NCBI GenBank assembly: GCA_021323865.1
Contig: JAJPKF010000012.1
Span: 218,308 to 282,307, forward strand
Direction of reading: 5' to 3'
Origin: Pseudomonadota bacterium
GTDB lineage: Bacteria; Chloroflexota; UBA5177; JAJPKF01
Length of the DNA stretch: 64,000 nt
Both the position numbers and the translations under genes were made by a program. The notes beneath the pieces were generated by a model. It searched no databases. It was not told the origin of the DNA and worked only from the letters and a program-made list of their open reading frames with translations. Of this stretch, positions 1 through 8,718 are shown piece by piece (positions within the stretch are counted from its first letter, which is position 1; each line of letters opens with the position of its first letter).

Positions 1-1003
1 TCTCGGCCGCGTGGAGCTGTCGTAGCCCGTTTTCACTCACCACCCGAGCGATTGGCTCCTCCACGTCCTGGGAGCGAAAGGCAACTTCGACCGGCAGGTC
101 CTTCTGGTATTCCGTCATGGTTACGAAGCACAGATCACCCATTCGACCGCCGCGGTCGAACTCGCTGAAGTCCGGTTGAACGAACGCCCGAACCAGCTGA
201 CGGGGTCGATCAGTTCGAAAGTTGAAGAAGATAACGGCATCGCCGTCGGCAACCACGCGTGGTGGTTCGCCTTCCCTTCGAATCACTGACGGCACGATGA
301 ATTCGTCCGTCACTCCAGCCGCGTATGAGTGCTCGACAGCCGCCACACCGCTGGGCGCAACGGGCCCCTCACCCTTGGTCATGGCCAGATAGGCCTTTGC
401 CGTGCGGTCCCACCTGCCGTCACGATCCATGGCGTAGTAGCGACCCGAAACGGTTGCAACTCTGCCCAGACCGAGCCGGCCCAGATGGGCCTCCAGCTCA
501 TCCATCGCGTCCTTCGCGTCGTGCGGAAGCGTATCCCGACCGTCCGTGATCGCGTGAACCGCGAGCTTCGGGACCGACCGCTGTGACGCAAGGCCCAAGA
601 CCGCGATGAGATGCCGCTGGTGGGCATGCACACCGCCGTAGCCGATGAGTCCCATGACGTGGAGGGTCGAACCGTTCTTGCGGCTGTGCTCGCAGGCCGC
701 AACGAGCGCCGGATTCTCGAAGAAGGAACCGTCGTCCATTGCCCGAGACACTCGAGTGAAGTCTTGGTACACCACGGTCCCGGCCCCGAGGTTCAGATGG
801 CCGACTTCCGAGTTCCCCATTTGACCATCCGGCAAGCCGACGGCCAGACCGGAAGCGGCGATCATGCCGTGCGGGTTCAGCGCCGACAGTCGGTCAAGCA
901 TCGGGGTGCGGGCGGCGGCCACGGCGTTACCGTACGGATTGTCATTGCAACCGAATCCATCCATGACCACCAGCACGACCGGGCGTATGGCGGGAAGAGT
1001 CAA
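1..1003 (-). CDS. gpmI: 2,3-bisphosphoglycerate-independent phosphoglycerate mutase (partial, 3' end outside window)
   Basis: Interconverts 3- and 2-phosphoglycerate in glycolysis using two Mn ions and a phosphoserine intermediate. The minus-strand frame reads RPVVLVVMDGFG at the N-terminus, then GQMGNSEVGHLNLG around residues 61-74, which contains the catalytic Ser, and AITDGRDT near residue 150. All are hallmarks of the family. About 334 of the usual 510-550 residues are inside the window. No ATG is available before the conserved start of the domain; I chose TTG at 1003, which overlaps the TGA of the upstream scaffold gene (1000-1002) and implies translational coupling. The next in-frame GTG lies inside the first beta strand, so it is less likely. 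Function is certain; the exact start is inferred. Confidence 0.93.
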   Translation of the reverse strand, partial: MTLPAIRPVVLVVMDGFGCNDNPYGNAVAAARTPMLDRLSALNPHGMIAASGLAVGLPDGQMGNSEVGHLNLGAGTVVYQDFTRVSRAMDDGSFFENPALVAACEHSRKNGSTLHVMGLIGYGGVHAHQRHLIAVLGLASQRSVPKLAVHAITDGRDTLPHDAKDAMDELEAHLGRLGLGRVATVSGRYYAMDRDGRWDRTAKAYLAMTKGEGPVAPSGVAAVEHSYAAGVTDEFIVPSVIRREGEPPRVVADGDAVIFFNFRTDRPRQLVRAFVQPDFSEFDRGGRMGDLCFVTMTEYQKDLPVEVAFRSQDVEEPIARVVSENGLRQLHAAE

Positions 1004-1389
1004 TGGGCCTTCTGCATGGTGTGGTTCGCGATCGCCAGTTTCAATGCCTGCAGGGCAAGGACAAGGCAGTGCGCCTTCCCGGCCGGAAGTCCGCCCAAGG
1101 CATCATTCAGCTGCTCTGAGCTGAGGTTGTCGGCGGCCGCCACATCCTTGCCGAGAATCATCTCGGTGAGGACGCTTCCGGTCGCGACACAGGGGGCACA
1201 CCCGGAGACGTCGAATCGTGCCGTTTGGATCAATCCGTTCTTTGCTTTGATCCAGAAGCTCATAACGTCTCCGCAGACGGGATTCTGAGTCTGTCCCATA
1301 CCATCGGCATCGATCAGCTCGCCACGATTCCGCGGGTTGACCACATGTTGACGAACGATGTCGGAGTAGACGGAGCCGGCTTCAGCCAA
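1000..1389 (-). CDS. IscU/NifU-type iron-sulfur cluster scaffold protein
   Basis: A 129-residue single-domain protein of the IscU/NifU N-terminal family, on which Fe-S clusters are assembled from sulfur delivered by a cysteine desulfurase. The three cluster-ligand cysteines sit in the expected contexts: NPVCGD (about residue 39), GCAPCVATGS (about 63-72) and KAHCLVLALQAL (about 106). The Asp after the first Cys, typical of IscU, is present. The ATG overlaps the last codons of the cysteine desulfurase gene by 8 nt, and its own stop overlaps gpmI, so the three genes form one overlapping minus-strand transcript. The extra Cys in GCAPC resembles NifU-like scaffolds of anaerobes and Gram-positives rather than classical E. 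coli IscU. No HscA/HscB or IscA homologue is next to it. Confidence 0.9.
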   Translation of the reverse strand: MAEAGSVYSDIVRQHVVNPRNRGELIDADGMGQTQNPVCGDVMSFWIKAKNGLIQTARFDVSGCAPCVATGSVLTEMILGKDVAAADNLSSEQLNDALGGLPAGKAHCLVLALQALKLAIANHTMQKAH

Positions 1390-2593
1390 GAGCCTTGCTG
1401 CCCGTCACCATGGCGGCCCACGCAGGTGCTGAGCCGCCTCCTCGGGTTGCCTCCGGCGCGCCCAGCCGGTCCGCAATCCTCACGATGGCGGCTTGGGCCT
1501 GGCCGATCTCGTCCCAGGTGTTCTCGGCCCCAATGGTTACCCGGAGTGCGCCTCGGGCCCGAGCCTCCGAAGCCCCCATGGCAAGCAGGACGTGGGAGGG
1601 ATCGGTCGACCCTGAGGCGCACGCTGCTCCACTCGACACCAGAACGCCCTCACGATCCAGGGCCATCACCATCGACTCGCCATCCACTCGGGGAAACGAG
1701 ATGTTGACATTCCCCGGTAGTCGATCTGTTCGTGAGCCGTTCGGCACGCTCCCCGGACATGCAGAGAGGATCCGGTCGAACAAGAGGTCCCGCATGGCTG
1801 CCAACCGCGGCGAAACGGTGTCCAGGCTCCCGAGTGACTCCTCCAGCGCCGCCACCATGCCGGCAATGCCGGCCACGTTCTCGGTACCTGCCCGCCGCTG
1901 CCGCTCCTGTGGCCCGCCGCGTAAGCCAGGCCGGCAGCCGACACCATTCCGGAGGTAGAGCGCTCCAGTTCCCTTCGGGCCCGTGAACTTATGCGCCGAC
2001 AACGCCAGAGCATCGACTTGGATCTCCCGGACATCCACCGGTATCTGCCCCACGGCCTGCACCGCGTCGACGAACAGTGGAACTCCTCGCGCGCGGCACT
2101 CGTGGGCCACTTGCCCAACGGGCTGCAGGGTCCCAATCTCGTTGTTTGCGTACATCAACGCCGCGACTGCTGTGTCCGCCCGCATCGCATCGACGAACGC
2201 TTTCGCATCGATGATCCCATCAACGCCAGGGCGCACATACGTGACCTGGAACCCGAAGTCTTGCTCCAACGATCGACAGGTTTCCAGCACCGCCTCATGC
2301 TCGATGGCACTCGTGACCATGTGTCGCCTAGGTTCCCGTGCCAATGCAATACCACGCAGTCCGTGGTTGATCGACTCCGTGCCACCGCCCGTAAACACGA
2401 TTTCGGCCGGCTCAGCGTTGAGCAAACTCGCCACCCGTTGTCGCGCGTCTTCGAGCGCCCATCGACTGCGTTGACCGAGTTGATGCATGCTCGATGGATT
2501 GCCGAACTCAGTCTCGAGGAATGGTGCCATGGCGTCCCGAGCCGGCGACCCCAGGGGAGTGGTTGCTGCATGGTCCAGGTAGATCGGTAACAC
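1382..2593 (-). CDS. Cysteine desulfurase (NifS/IscS family)
   Basis: PLP enzyme of fold type I that removes sulfur from cysteine as a persulfide for Fe-S clusters, tRNA thiolation or cofactors. The 403-residue sequence begins IYLDHAATTPLG. It carries the PLP lysine in SAHKFTGPKGTGALYLR (about residue 202) and the persulfide cysteine in SSGAACASGSTDPSHVL (about 320). That loop is NifS/IscS-like (class I), not SufS-like. A GTG start at 2593 is used because a stop lies just upstream in frame. It is the first gene of the nifS-like/iscU-like/gpmI transcript and is divergent from the sugar transferase gene. Pairing with the scaffold immediately downstream supports a dedicated Fe-S assembly role. 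Confidence 0.93.
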   Translation of the reverse strand: MLPIYLDHAATTPLGSPARDAMAPFLETEFGNPSSMHQLGQRSRWALEDARQRVASLLNAEPAEIVFTGGGTESINHGLRGIALAREPRRHMVTSAIEHEAVLETCRSLEQDFGFQVTYVRPGVDGIIDAKAFVDAMRADTAVAALMYANNEIGTLQPVGQVAHECRARGVPLFVDAVQAVGQIPVDVREIQVDALALSAHKFTGPKGTGALYLRNGVGCRPGLRGGPQERQRRAGTENVAGIAGMVAALEESLGSLDTVSPRLAAMRDLLFDRILSACPGSVPNGSRTDRLPGNVNISFPRVDGESMVMALDREGVLVSSGAACASGSTDPSHVLLAMGASEARARGALRVTIGAENTWDEIGQAQAAIVRIADRLGAPEATRGGGSAPAWAAMVTGSKALG

Positions 2594-2646
2594 GCCTCAT
2601 TGTGCTTGACCCAGGCACGGCTCGTTTCCTTCCGGGCTCTGCCGAT

Positions 2647-2675
2647 TTGACAACCGGCGCATTCTGGTCTAGGCT
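2647..2675 (+). promoter_or_regulatory. Putative sigma-70-type promoter for the sugar transferase gene
   Basis: TTGACA at 2647-2652, a 17-bp spacer, and TAGGCT at 2670-2675, ending 27 bp before the ATG at 2703. It lies in the short divergent spacer beside the cysteine desulfurase start. The -35 box is perfect and the -10 box is weak. No transcription data are available. Confidence 0.4.
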
Positions 2676-2702
2676 GTGTCTCAGCGCTGTGGGAGAAGCA
2701 GT

Positions 2703-3341
2703 ATGCTCCGGAGTCCGGCCGACCCGGCAATTGACGCCTGTCCGGCGCCATGGGCCGGGAACACATCATTCAATGCGGAAACCTCCACGGTAGGGCGTGT
2801 GGCGGATCTCGTCCTCAGCTTTGTGCTCCTGCTTCTTTCGGCGCCGCTGTGGCCTCTGATCCCCCTGGCCATCCTCGCCGAGTCAGACGGAAAGTGGCTG
2901 TTCATCCAGGATCGGGTTGGGCTCGACGGGCAGACCTTCCGCATGTGGAAATTCCGAACCATGCGGCCAATAGACAAGGTCCGGCCGATTGACAAGCTGC
3001 CGGACGACGAGCGGGTTACAAACATAGGGCGGTTCCTGCGTCGTACGAGTCTGGACGAGCTGCCCCAGCTCATCAATGTGATACGAGGAGACATGAGTCT
3101 GGTTGGTCCGCGACCGGAAATCGTCGAGAACATCGAGCGCTACCGCGTGGCGGACTTCGGCCGCTTTCAGGTGCTGCCCGGAATGACCGGGCTGTGGCAG
3201 GTGAGCGGCCGCAGCTCGCTTAGTCGGGAACAGAAGGCCGCGCTCGATCTGGAGTACGTCGAAAGCAGGTCCCTGTGGCTGGACCTGCGCATTCTCCTCA
3301 AGACCCCATCGGCAGTCATTTCGGGTCGGGGCGCCTACTGA
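2703..3341 (+). CDS. Bacterial sugar transferase (undecaprenyl-phosphate phosphoglycosyltransferase)
   Basis: Monotopic membrane phosphoglycosyl transferase that loads the first sugar phosphate onto undecaprenyl phosphate for exopolysaccharide or cell-surface glycan synthesis. After a short leader there is one hydrophobic segment (about residues 20-40). The catalytic domain has KFRTM, then DELPQLINVIRGDMSLVGPRP with the catalytic Asp-Glu pair, and GMTGLWQVSGRS near the end. It is 212 residues long, the short WcaJ C-terminal form without the large N-terminal sensor region. ATG 2703 was preferred to GTG 2676 because GGGAGAAG lies 5-8 nt upstream. No other polysaccharide genes are adjacent, so the glycan it primes is unknown. 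The next gene (phosphofructokinase) follows after 10 nt and may be cotranscribed. Confidence 0.9.
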   Translation: MLRSPADPAIDACPAPWAGNTSFNAETSTVGRVADLVLSFVLLLLSAPLWPLIPLAILAESDGKWLFIQDRVGLDGQTFRMWKFRTMRPIDKVRPIDKLPDDERVTNIGRFLRRTSLDELPQLINVIRGDMSLVGPRPEIVENIERYRVADFGRFQVLPGMTGLWQVSGRSSLSREQKAALDLEYVESRSLWLDLRILLKTPSAVISGRGAY

Positions 3342-3351
3342 CCTGCAGCGA

Positions 3352-4524
3352 TTGAGCCGGAACCTCATCGTCGGCCAGTCAGGCGGCCCTACGGCAGTCA
3401 TCAACGAGAGCCTGGTGGGCGTGGTGCAGGCAGCCCAAGCCTCACCCGAGGTGGATCGGGTATTGGGCATGCGCCGGGGGATCGAGGGTCTTCTCGAGGG
3501 ATCGCTCATCGATCTGACCGACCTGGATGCAGACCGTGCTGAGCGTATCGCGGGCACTCCAGGAGCCGCCCTTGGTTCATGCCGCCGCCGTATCACCGAC
3601 GAGGACATCGAGAGGGCCGGCGCCACTCTCCGGGATCACGACGTGAAGTACGTTTGCTACATCGGCGGTAATGATTCGGCCGATACGACGCACCGAATCT
3701 CGGCTGAATCTGAGAACCATCTCGGACTTCACGCCGTCGCGGTCCCCAAGACTATAGACAACGACCTACCCGAGACTGATCACTGTCCAGGTTACGGCAG
3801 CATTGCCCGCTTTGTGGCCACGGCTGTTCTCGAAACTGCTCTCGATACTCGGTCTCTGCCAAGAGCCTATCCGATCAAGATCATCGAAGTGATGGGCCGA
3901 GATGCGGGCTGGGTCGCCGTTTCCGCGGGTCTCGGTTCTCGTAACCCCGAGCTAGGGCCGCACGTGATCTGGCCTCCCGAGCTACCCTTCGATCCGGCCC
4001 ATTTCTTGGCTCGCATAGAGCAGGCTCACCGGGATTGCGGCTACGCGATTGCCGTGGTGGCGGAAACCATCCGAGACAAGCATGGGCAACCGGTGGGGGC
4101 CGAGCTGGCGTCAGTTGACGATTTCGGCCACCCCATCATGCGCGGAACCGCCGATACCCTCATGCGGCTCGTTGAACGGGAGCTTGGGGTCACGGCGCGC
4201 TTCGATAAGCCGGGCGGTCTCCAGCGATCGTCATTCTGCCTCAGGTCCGACGTCGACGCCAAGGAAGCGCGAGAGGTCGGAACGGAGGCGGTTCGGCTCG
4301 TCCTAGAGGGTCAGACGGATGTGATGGTTGGTCTCAGGCGCCTCGACGACTCCCCATACCGGGTCGAGACGTTCCCCATCCCCCTCGAGAAGATCGCCAA
4401 CCGGCAAAGGGCTCTACCGGCTGATTACTTCGATCCTCGAGAGCTGCGAGCCACAGACGCATTCCGCCGCTATGCACAGCCATTGCTGGGTGCCGGGCCG
4501 ATTGGCCCCTTCGAAACCCTTTAG
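3352..4524 (+). CDS. 6-phosphofructokinase, PPi-type signature
   Basis: Family A phosphofructokinase of 390 residues. It phosphorylates fructose 6-phosphate to the 1,6-bisphosphate. Two active-site signatures point to pyrophosphate rather than ATP as phosphoryl donor: GGNDS (about residue 104, where ATP enzymes have GGDGS) and PKTIDND (about 133, with Lys where ATP enzymes have Gly). The Gly-rich start LIVGQSGGPTAVIN and the MGRDAGW motif are also present. A TTG start at 3352 is used, directly before the first beta strand. A PPi-dependent enzyme is reversible, and it fits the membrane pyrophosphatase encoded 6 kb downstream, which suggests PPi is a real energy currency here. Donor specificity is inferred from residues, not measured. 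Confidence 0.9.
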   Translation: MSRNLIVGQSGGPTAVINESLVGVVQAAQASPEVDRVLGMRRGIEGLLEGSLIDLTDLDADRAERIAGTPGAALGSCRRRITDEDIERAGATLRDHDVKYVCYIGGNDSADTTHRISAESENHLGLHAVAVPKTIDNDLPETDHCPGYGSIARFVATAVLETALDTRSLPRAYPIKIIEVMGRDAGWVAVSAGLGSRNPELGPHVIWPPELPFDPAHFLARIEQAHRDCGYAIAVVAETIRDKHGQPVGAELASVDDFGHPIMRGTADTLMRLVERELGVTARFDKPGGLQRSSFCLRSDVDAKEAREVGTEAVRLVLEGQTDVMVGLRRLDDSPYRVETFPIPLEKIANRQRALPADYFDPRELRATDAFRRYAQPLLGAGPIGPFETL

Positions 4525-4830
4525 TTACGGCCCGGCGCCGCCTCGATCGGCCCGCGAGTAGAGGCTCCTGACGATGGTGAGGACCATCTCACCCAGGGCA
4601 GTTCCCTGGATGAACGGCAGCGCTGCGTACCCCAATACCCGACGTTCCTGCTCCCGAGCCATGCCCACATAGCCATCCAGCTTTGCGAATAGCGTGCTTG
4701 ACTTCTTTTGGCCAAGACGCAGCCCGAACCAGAGCCCGCCGCACACGGCGGCAAAGAGCAAGACCGCAACGAGCAGCTCCAGCGCCAGCACGATGACGGC
4801 GATGGACGCCAGTAGGTTGAGGACGCCCAT
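4525..4830 (-). CDS. Small membrane protein, unknown function
   Basis: A 101-residue protein that I do not recognise. It has a hydrophobic N-terminal region of roughly 35 residues (two closely spaced segments, or one long one, containing LLVAVLLFAAVCGGLWFGL). A basic, soluble C-terminal part follows, with a possible amphipathic segment near YAALPFIQGTALGEMV. Its ATG overlaps the TGA of the upstream gene as TGATG, so the two small membrane proteins are translationally coupled and probably form a unit. Its stop lies directly against the end of the convergent phosphofructokinase gene. The neighbour pair suggests a membrane complex, but the sequence gives no role. Confidence 0.7.
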   Translation of the reverse strand: MGVLNLLASIAVIVLALELLVAVLLFAAVCGGLWFGLRLGQKKSSTLFAKLDGYVGMAREQERRVLGYAALPFIQGTALGEMVLTIVRSLYSRADRGGAGP

Positions 4831-5132
4831 CAGCTCTTCTCTCGATTGGAAGCTTTCTCCGAAAGGGCCTTGATGGTCGCCGTCACGGCGGTTACGTAAC
4901 CGAACGCCACGGATGCCGGCCGAACCACGGAACCACTGACGAAGCGTCCGGTTTCCTGGACCTCTTGCAGTGTTTCCTTGGCTGAGCCACTGACCGTCTT
5001 CACCTCACCCTTGACCTCTTTGACCAGACGGATGATGATCCAGCCGGCGTAGGCCAGAAAGGCGAAGGCGATGAGAGACAGCAGTGCCGCCAGGATGAGG
5101 ATGACGTCGCCAATGCCCTGCAGGACTCCCAT
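4830..5132 (-). CDS. Small membrane protein with amphipathic tail (DUF948/YtxH-like architecture)
   Basis: A 100-residue protein: MGVLQGIGDV, one N-terminal transmembrane helix (about residues 9-32), then a Lys/Glu/Ser/Thr-rich helical stretch (VKGEVKTVSGSAKETLQEV) that could form a coiled coil. This layout resembles DUF948 and YtxH general-stress proteins, but I cannot confirm family membership by eye. A strong Shine-Dalgarno (AGGAGG, about 6 nt upstream) supports the ATG at 5132. It is the first gene of a two-gene minus-strand unit and is divergent from the M20 peptidase gene. Its stop overlaps the start of the following small membrane gene. Confidence 0.72.
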   Translation of the reverse strand: MGVLQGIGDVILILAALLSLIAFAFLAYAGWIIIRLVKEVKGEVKTVSGSAKETLQEVQETGRFVSGSVVRPASVAFGYVTAVTATIKALSEKASNREKS

Positions 5133-5258
5133 CGCTTTCCTCCTGAGCCGGGCGATTGCTCAGTAATTGTCGCAAGTCTCGCGCCCCAACGAACGGGAGG
5201 CACATGCAAGGTTCGAGCCCGCCGGCTTCCTGAATGGTCCTAGACCTGCCGAGATGCC

Positions 5259-6623
5259 ATGAGATTGGGTAGAGATAATCGAAGGCAGCGGGAGGAGCGA
5301 TTGCACGGAATCGACTGGCCGGCCGTGGCGCGCAGCGTGGAGCGTCATCTCCAGATTCTGATCGGGTTCGACACCACGAATCCTCCCGGTAATGAGCTGG
5401 CCTGTGTCCAGTACATCGCCGATGTCCTGGCAGAAGCCGGCTATGATCCCATCGTTCTGGAGTCGGCGCCCCAGCGAGGCAACGTCGTCGCTCGATTCAA
5501 GGGCACCGGAGAGAAGCCGCCTCTCTTGATCTACGGCCATGTGGACGTCGTCACCGCTGAGGCAGACAAGTGGCGGCATCCGCCCTTCGCCGCCGACCTC
5601 GACGAGGGATGCGTCTGGGGTCGCGGCGCTCTCGATATGAAGGACATGGTTGCCTACGAGATCCAGTGCATGGAGCTGCTTGCGCGCGAGAACCCGTCGC
5701 TCAAGCGCGATGTCATCTTTGCGGCAACCGCCGACGAGGAAGTGGGGGGAAAGCTGGGAGCAGGCTGGTTGGTGGAGAACCACAAGGATCTCATCCTCGC
5801 TGAGTACGGGCTCAGCGAAGGGGCTGGATCAACACTCCAGGTCGCAGGAAAGCGCTTCTATGGAGTTCGGACGGCAGAGAAGGGGTCGTCCCGGTTCGCA
5901 CTGCGAGCCGTTGGTCAGCCGGGCCACGGCTCCATCCCAAAGCGGGAGACCTCCGTCCACGTCCTGGCCCGGGCGGTCGAGGCCCTCTACGAGCACCGTC
6001 TCCCCCTACACCTGACGCAGACCACGATTCGCTATGCCACGACCCTGGCGGAGGCGGTGGGACTCGATGTGAGCTCCGGATTGACGGAAGCGGTTCTCGA
6101 CGATATTGCGTCGCGTCTTCCCTCGGATCTCGCCCGTAGTCTCCAGGCCGTGGTTCGCAACACCGCCGTCCCGACAGGGCTTCGCGCCGGGACCAAGATC
6201 AACGTCATCCCCAGCGAGGCGGAGGCGTGGGTCGATGCGCGCATCGTTCCTGGAGAAACCCCGGAATCCCTGTTCCGCGAAGTTCGGGCGGTGATTGGCG
6301 ACGGGTGCCAGATTACGCCCATAGATGAGGGGCTGCCTCAGGAGTCCGAAGCCGGCGATGCGCTCTATCAGCTGATCGAGCGCGTCGTGCAGCGTCACGA
6401 TCCCGGATCGGAAGTCGTCCCGGTGATGCTGAGTGGAGCGACTGACGCCCGTTGGGTCAGTCGGATGGGCACCAAGTGCCTCGGCTTCAGCCCCCTGGCC
6501 CTCCCCCAGGACTTCTCCACCGAAGGCCTTGTCCATGGGCATGACGAACGAGTCCCAAGTGCCGGACTTGCGTGGGGCGCCCAGGTGTTCTACGAGATCG
6601 TGCGGGAGTTCGCCGCCCTCTGA
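5259..6623 (+). CDS. M20-family metallo-amidohydrolase (ArgE/DapE/peptidase type)
   Basis: Dinuclear zinc hydrolase of the M20 family, which covers aminoacylases, dipeptidases, ArgE and DapE. Metal and catalytic residues are visible in order: IYGHVDVV (His and catalytic Asp), GRGALDMKDM (bridging Asp), TADEEVGG (catalytic Glu-Glu) and DARIVPGET in the lid/dimerisation region. Length is 440-454 residues, normal for the family. ATG 5259 has no clear ribosome site. An in-frame TTG at 5301 lies 4 nt after GGGAGGAG and would start 14 codons later, close to the family's usual N-terminus, so it is a serious alternative. The substrate cannot be told from sequence. It is monocistronic here, convergent with the M23 peptidase gene. 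Confidence 0.88.
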   Translation: MRLGRDNRRQREERLHGIDWPAVARSVERHLQILIGFDTTNPPGNELACVQYIADVLAEAGYDPIVLESAPQRGNVVARFKGTGEKPPLLIYGHVDVVTAEADKWRHPPFAADLDEGCVWGRGALDMKDMVAYEIQCMELLARENPSLKRDVIFAATADEEVGGKLGAGWLVENHKDLILAEYGLSEGAGSTLQVAGKRFYGVRTAEKGSSRFALRAVGQPGHGSIPKRETSVHVLARAVEALYEHRLPLHLTQTTIRYATTLAEAVGLDVSSGLTEAVLDDIASRLPSDLARSLQAVVRNTAVPTGLRAGTKINVIPSEAEAWVDARIVPGETPESLFREVRAVIGDGCQITPIDEGLPQESEAGDALYQLIERVVQRHDPGSEVVPVMLSGATDARWVSRMGTKCLGFSPLALPQDFSTEGLVHGHDERVPSAGLAWGAQVFYEIVREFAAL

Positions 6624-6626
6624 CGC

Positions 6627-8609
6627 TTAGTCCTGGTTCAGGCTCCCGCCGACGCGGCGCCGCCTTCGAAACACAACGGCTCCGCCGAGGATGAGGAGCA
6701 GCCCAGCGACACCGTAGATTGCTCCGGCCGGCGACTCCACAGATCTCCCGTGTCGTCTGCTCCTCGCCGGGCCAGGACGCGACGGGGTGGTACGGACGGC
6801 ACTCCCACTGCCGAATGCAGGACGTTCGGCCGGAGGATGCCTCAGTGGAAAGTGCTTCCCACCACTGAGGATCACGATCTGGCTGTCGCGACGGATCCGC
6901 GTGGATACGGATACGGCAAACCTGCCCGCGTGGTCGGTGACGGCCAGCATGGGCTGCGCGTTGGAGGACCGGGTCACATAGACCTGCATCACTCGATGGG
7001 CCGGCCCCGTTCCGAGCAGGTACGACCGATCCTTGAAATGCACCAAGAACGCGGTCCACCGCCCCGACCGCAGGACACTCCCCTGTGAGGGTGGTCCCAT
7101 GAGCCGGGCTATTCGATCCTGAAAGCTGGCCTGAGCCATGTAGACGTCCGTGTAGTTGCTCGGCGTCACGGTGTCCACCCAGGGCAGGCGATACAGCCGG
7201 CCCGGCGCCACAGGCGGGGATATCACGAACGCGGCCGCCGTCCAGTCATAGGTCGCCGGGATGCCCGCGGTGGCAAGCTTCCTTCCCAAGTCGACTCGTT
7301 CGGCATGGAGCCGCCCAAGCAGCGCGCGCAAGCGCCCTGCTCTTGGGATGACCAAATCGACGACCTGAGGCCCGGGAGGGGATGCAATGCCGGCAAGACC
7401 GGGCCAGCCGCCCAGCGGGTCGAGGATCTGCGGCACTTGCTTCCACAGATAGTGAGATGCCTCGCCTTGATAGGAGGCTAGGGGATCGGACCCCTGACCG
7501 CTCCACCCATATGGATCGGTCGGATGGCAGTTGTGAAAGACGGTGAAGTGCAAGTGCGGGCCCGTTGAGTGGCCGGTATCCCCACTGGTCGCAATCTCCT
7601 GTCCGGACCTCACCCGCTGCCCCGTGTGGACCCGGATGCGGCTCAAATGCCCGTACAGGGTCACATACCCGCCACCGTGATCGATGAGCACCATCTTCCC
7701 GTATCCGGTGACACGTTGGCCGGGGTAGTTCCAGCCGGCGAAGATGACCCGCCCGGCGGCCGCAGCATAGACGGGCTGATACACCAAACCAAAATCGTAG
7801 CCGTTGTGACCGTCGTAGTACAGATACTGCCGCAAGGCGTCGGACCAGTACGCCGGAAAGTCCGGGGCCATGCCGAACCGGGCATTGAACGGTACCGACG
7901 GTGCGCGAACTCCATTCGCCAGGACAATGAGCCCGTCCCGGGCGAAGTCGGGCAGGTCGTGATCGAAATAGGAGTATAGCTCCACAAAACCGTGGTACGG
8001 CGGAACCAGAAATGGCGCTCGTTGCGGCCACAGCTGTGGCGTGCAGTTGATGGGGCTGATCGTGTTTTCTACGTCAAGCGCCGGTGAGGGAGGAAGTGGG
8101 ACACTCCTCGGCATCACGGATCTGTGCACGAGATGCAGCTCAACTCCCGAAAGAATGGCCGACTCGATTCGTCGGCGGTTCCCCAAGGAATGCTTCCCTA
8201 TAACCGCCGCCGCGGGTGGCGTGACGACGGATTTCGGGCTGCCCGTTGCATGATGGCTCCGGTGATGAGAAGTGGAATGATGGCCGTGAGCCATTCGTGT
8301 CGGGCCTACCTCCGGTCGAGGGGTGGGCCTGGGCCGAGTCGCCTTCGGCTTCGGTCGCGGCGTTCGTGTCACCCGTGTCGGCGTAGGCGAGATCGAGCGG
8401 GTCGGCACGACCGTCGGAGTACGCGAGGCGGTTGCCGTGGCCGTGGCGCTGGGCGTGCCGGCTGATTCGGGAGAAGGCACGGGCGAGACCGTCGCCGCAA
8501 TAGGAGCCCCGAGCGTTCCTGAGCCTCCGGCGGCAGCGGGGCTGGACAGCAGCACTAGAAGGATGCCGGCAACGACACCCGCCCGGCAGGGAAGCCGCAC
8601 TCTATGCAT
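6627..8609 (-). CDS. Secreted M23-family metallopeptidase with Pro/Thr-rich stalk and C-terminal membrane anchor
   Basis: Envelope protein of 660 residues. It has a signal peptide (hydrophobic core VVAGILLVLLSS, cut near AAAGG) and a long low-complexity linker rich in T, P, R and S (about 35-110). The LytM/M23 domain (about 265-375) carries HNGYDFG, GYGKMVLIDHGGG, YVTLYGHLS and TGPHLHF. The first zinc His-Asp pair is HNGYD and the last His is in HLH, so the domain looks catalytically competent. A C-terminal helix (IYGVAGLLLILGGAVVF) ends in an Arg cluster, like a sortase-substrate tail but with no LPXTG box. M23 enzymes usually cut peptidoglycan cross-links or activate amidases. A large region after the M23 domain is unassigned. 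Confidence 0.87.
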   Translation of the reverse strand: MHRVRLPCRAGVVAGILLVLLSSPAAAGGSGTLGAPIAATVSPVPSPESAGTPSATATATASRTPTVVPTRSISPTPTRVTRTPRPKPKATRPRPTPRPEVGPTRMAHGHHSTSHHRSHHATGSPKSVVTPPAAAVIGKHSLGNRRRIESAILSGVELHLVHRSVMPRSVPLPPSPALDVENTISPINCTPQLWPQRAPFLVPPYHGFVELYSYFDHDLPDFARDGLIVLANGVRAPSVPFNARFGMAPDFPAYWSDALRQYLYYDGHNGYDFGLVYQPVYAAAAGRVIFAGWNYPGQRVTGYGKMVLIDHGGGYVTLYGHLSRIRVHTGQRVRSGQEIATSGDTGHSTGPHLHFTVFHNCHPTDPYGWSGQGSDPLASYQGEASHYLWKQVPQILDPLGGWPGLAGIASPPGPQVVDLVIPRAGRLRALLGRLHAERVDLGRKLATAGIPATYDWTAAAFVISPPVAPGRLYRLPWVDTVTPSNYTDVYMAQASFQDRIARLMGPPSQGSVLRSGRWTAFLVHFKDRSYLLGTGPAHRVMQVYVTRSSNAQPMLAVTDHAGRFAVSVSTRIRRDSQIVILSGGKHFPLRHPPAERPAFGSGSAVRTTPSRPGPARSRRHGRSVESPAGAIYGVAGLLLILGGAVVFRRRRRVGGSLNQD

Positions 8610-8718
8610 GCACTATTTTCCCAACCGAGCGTGCATCAAGGACGGTGCCGCCCTGCGCGGATAAACGGCTTTCGTCAGCCGGGTGTCTGCACCCTCGCCG
8701 CCGACTGCGCGACCGGCC

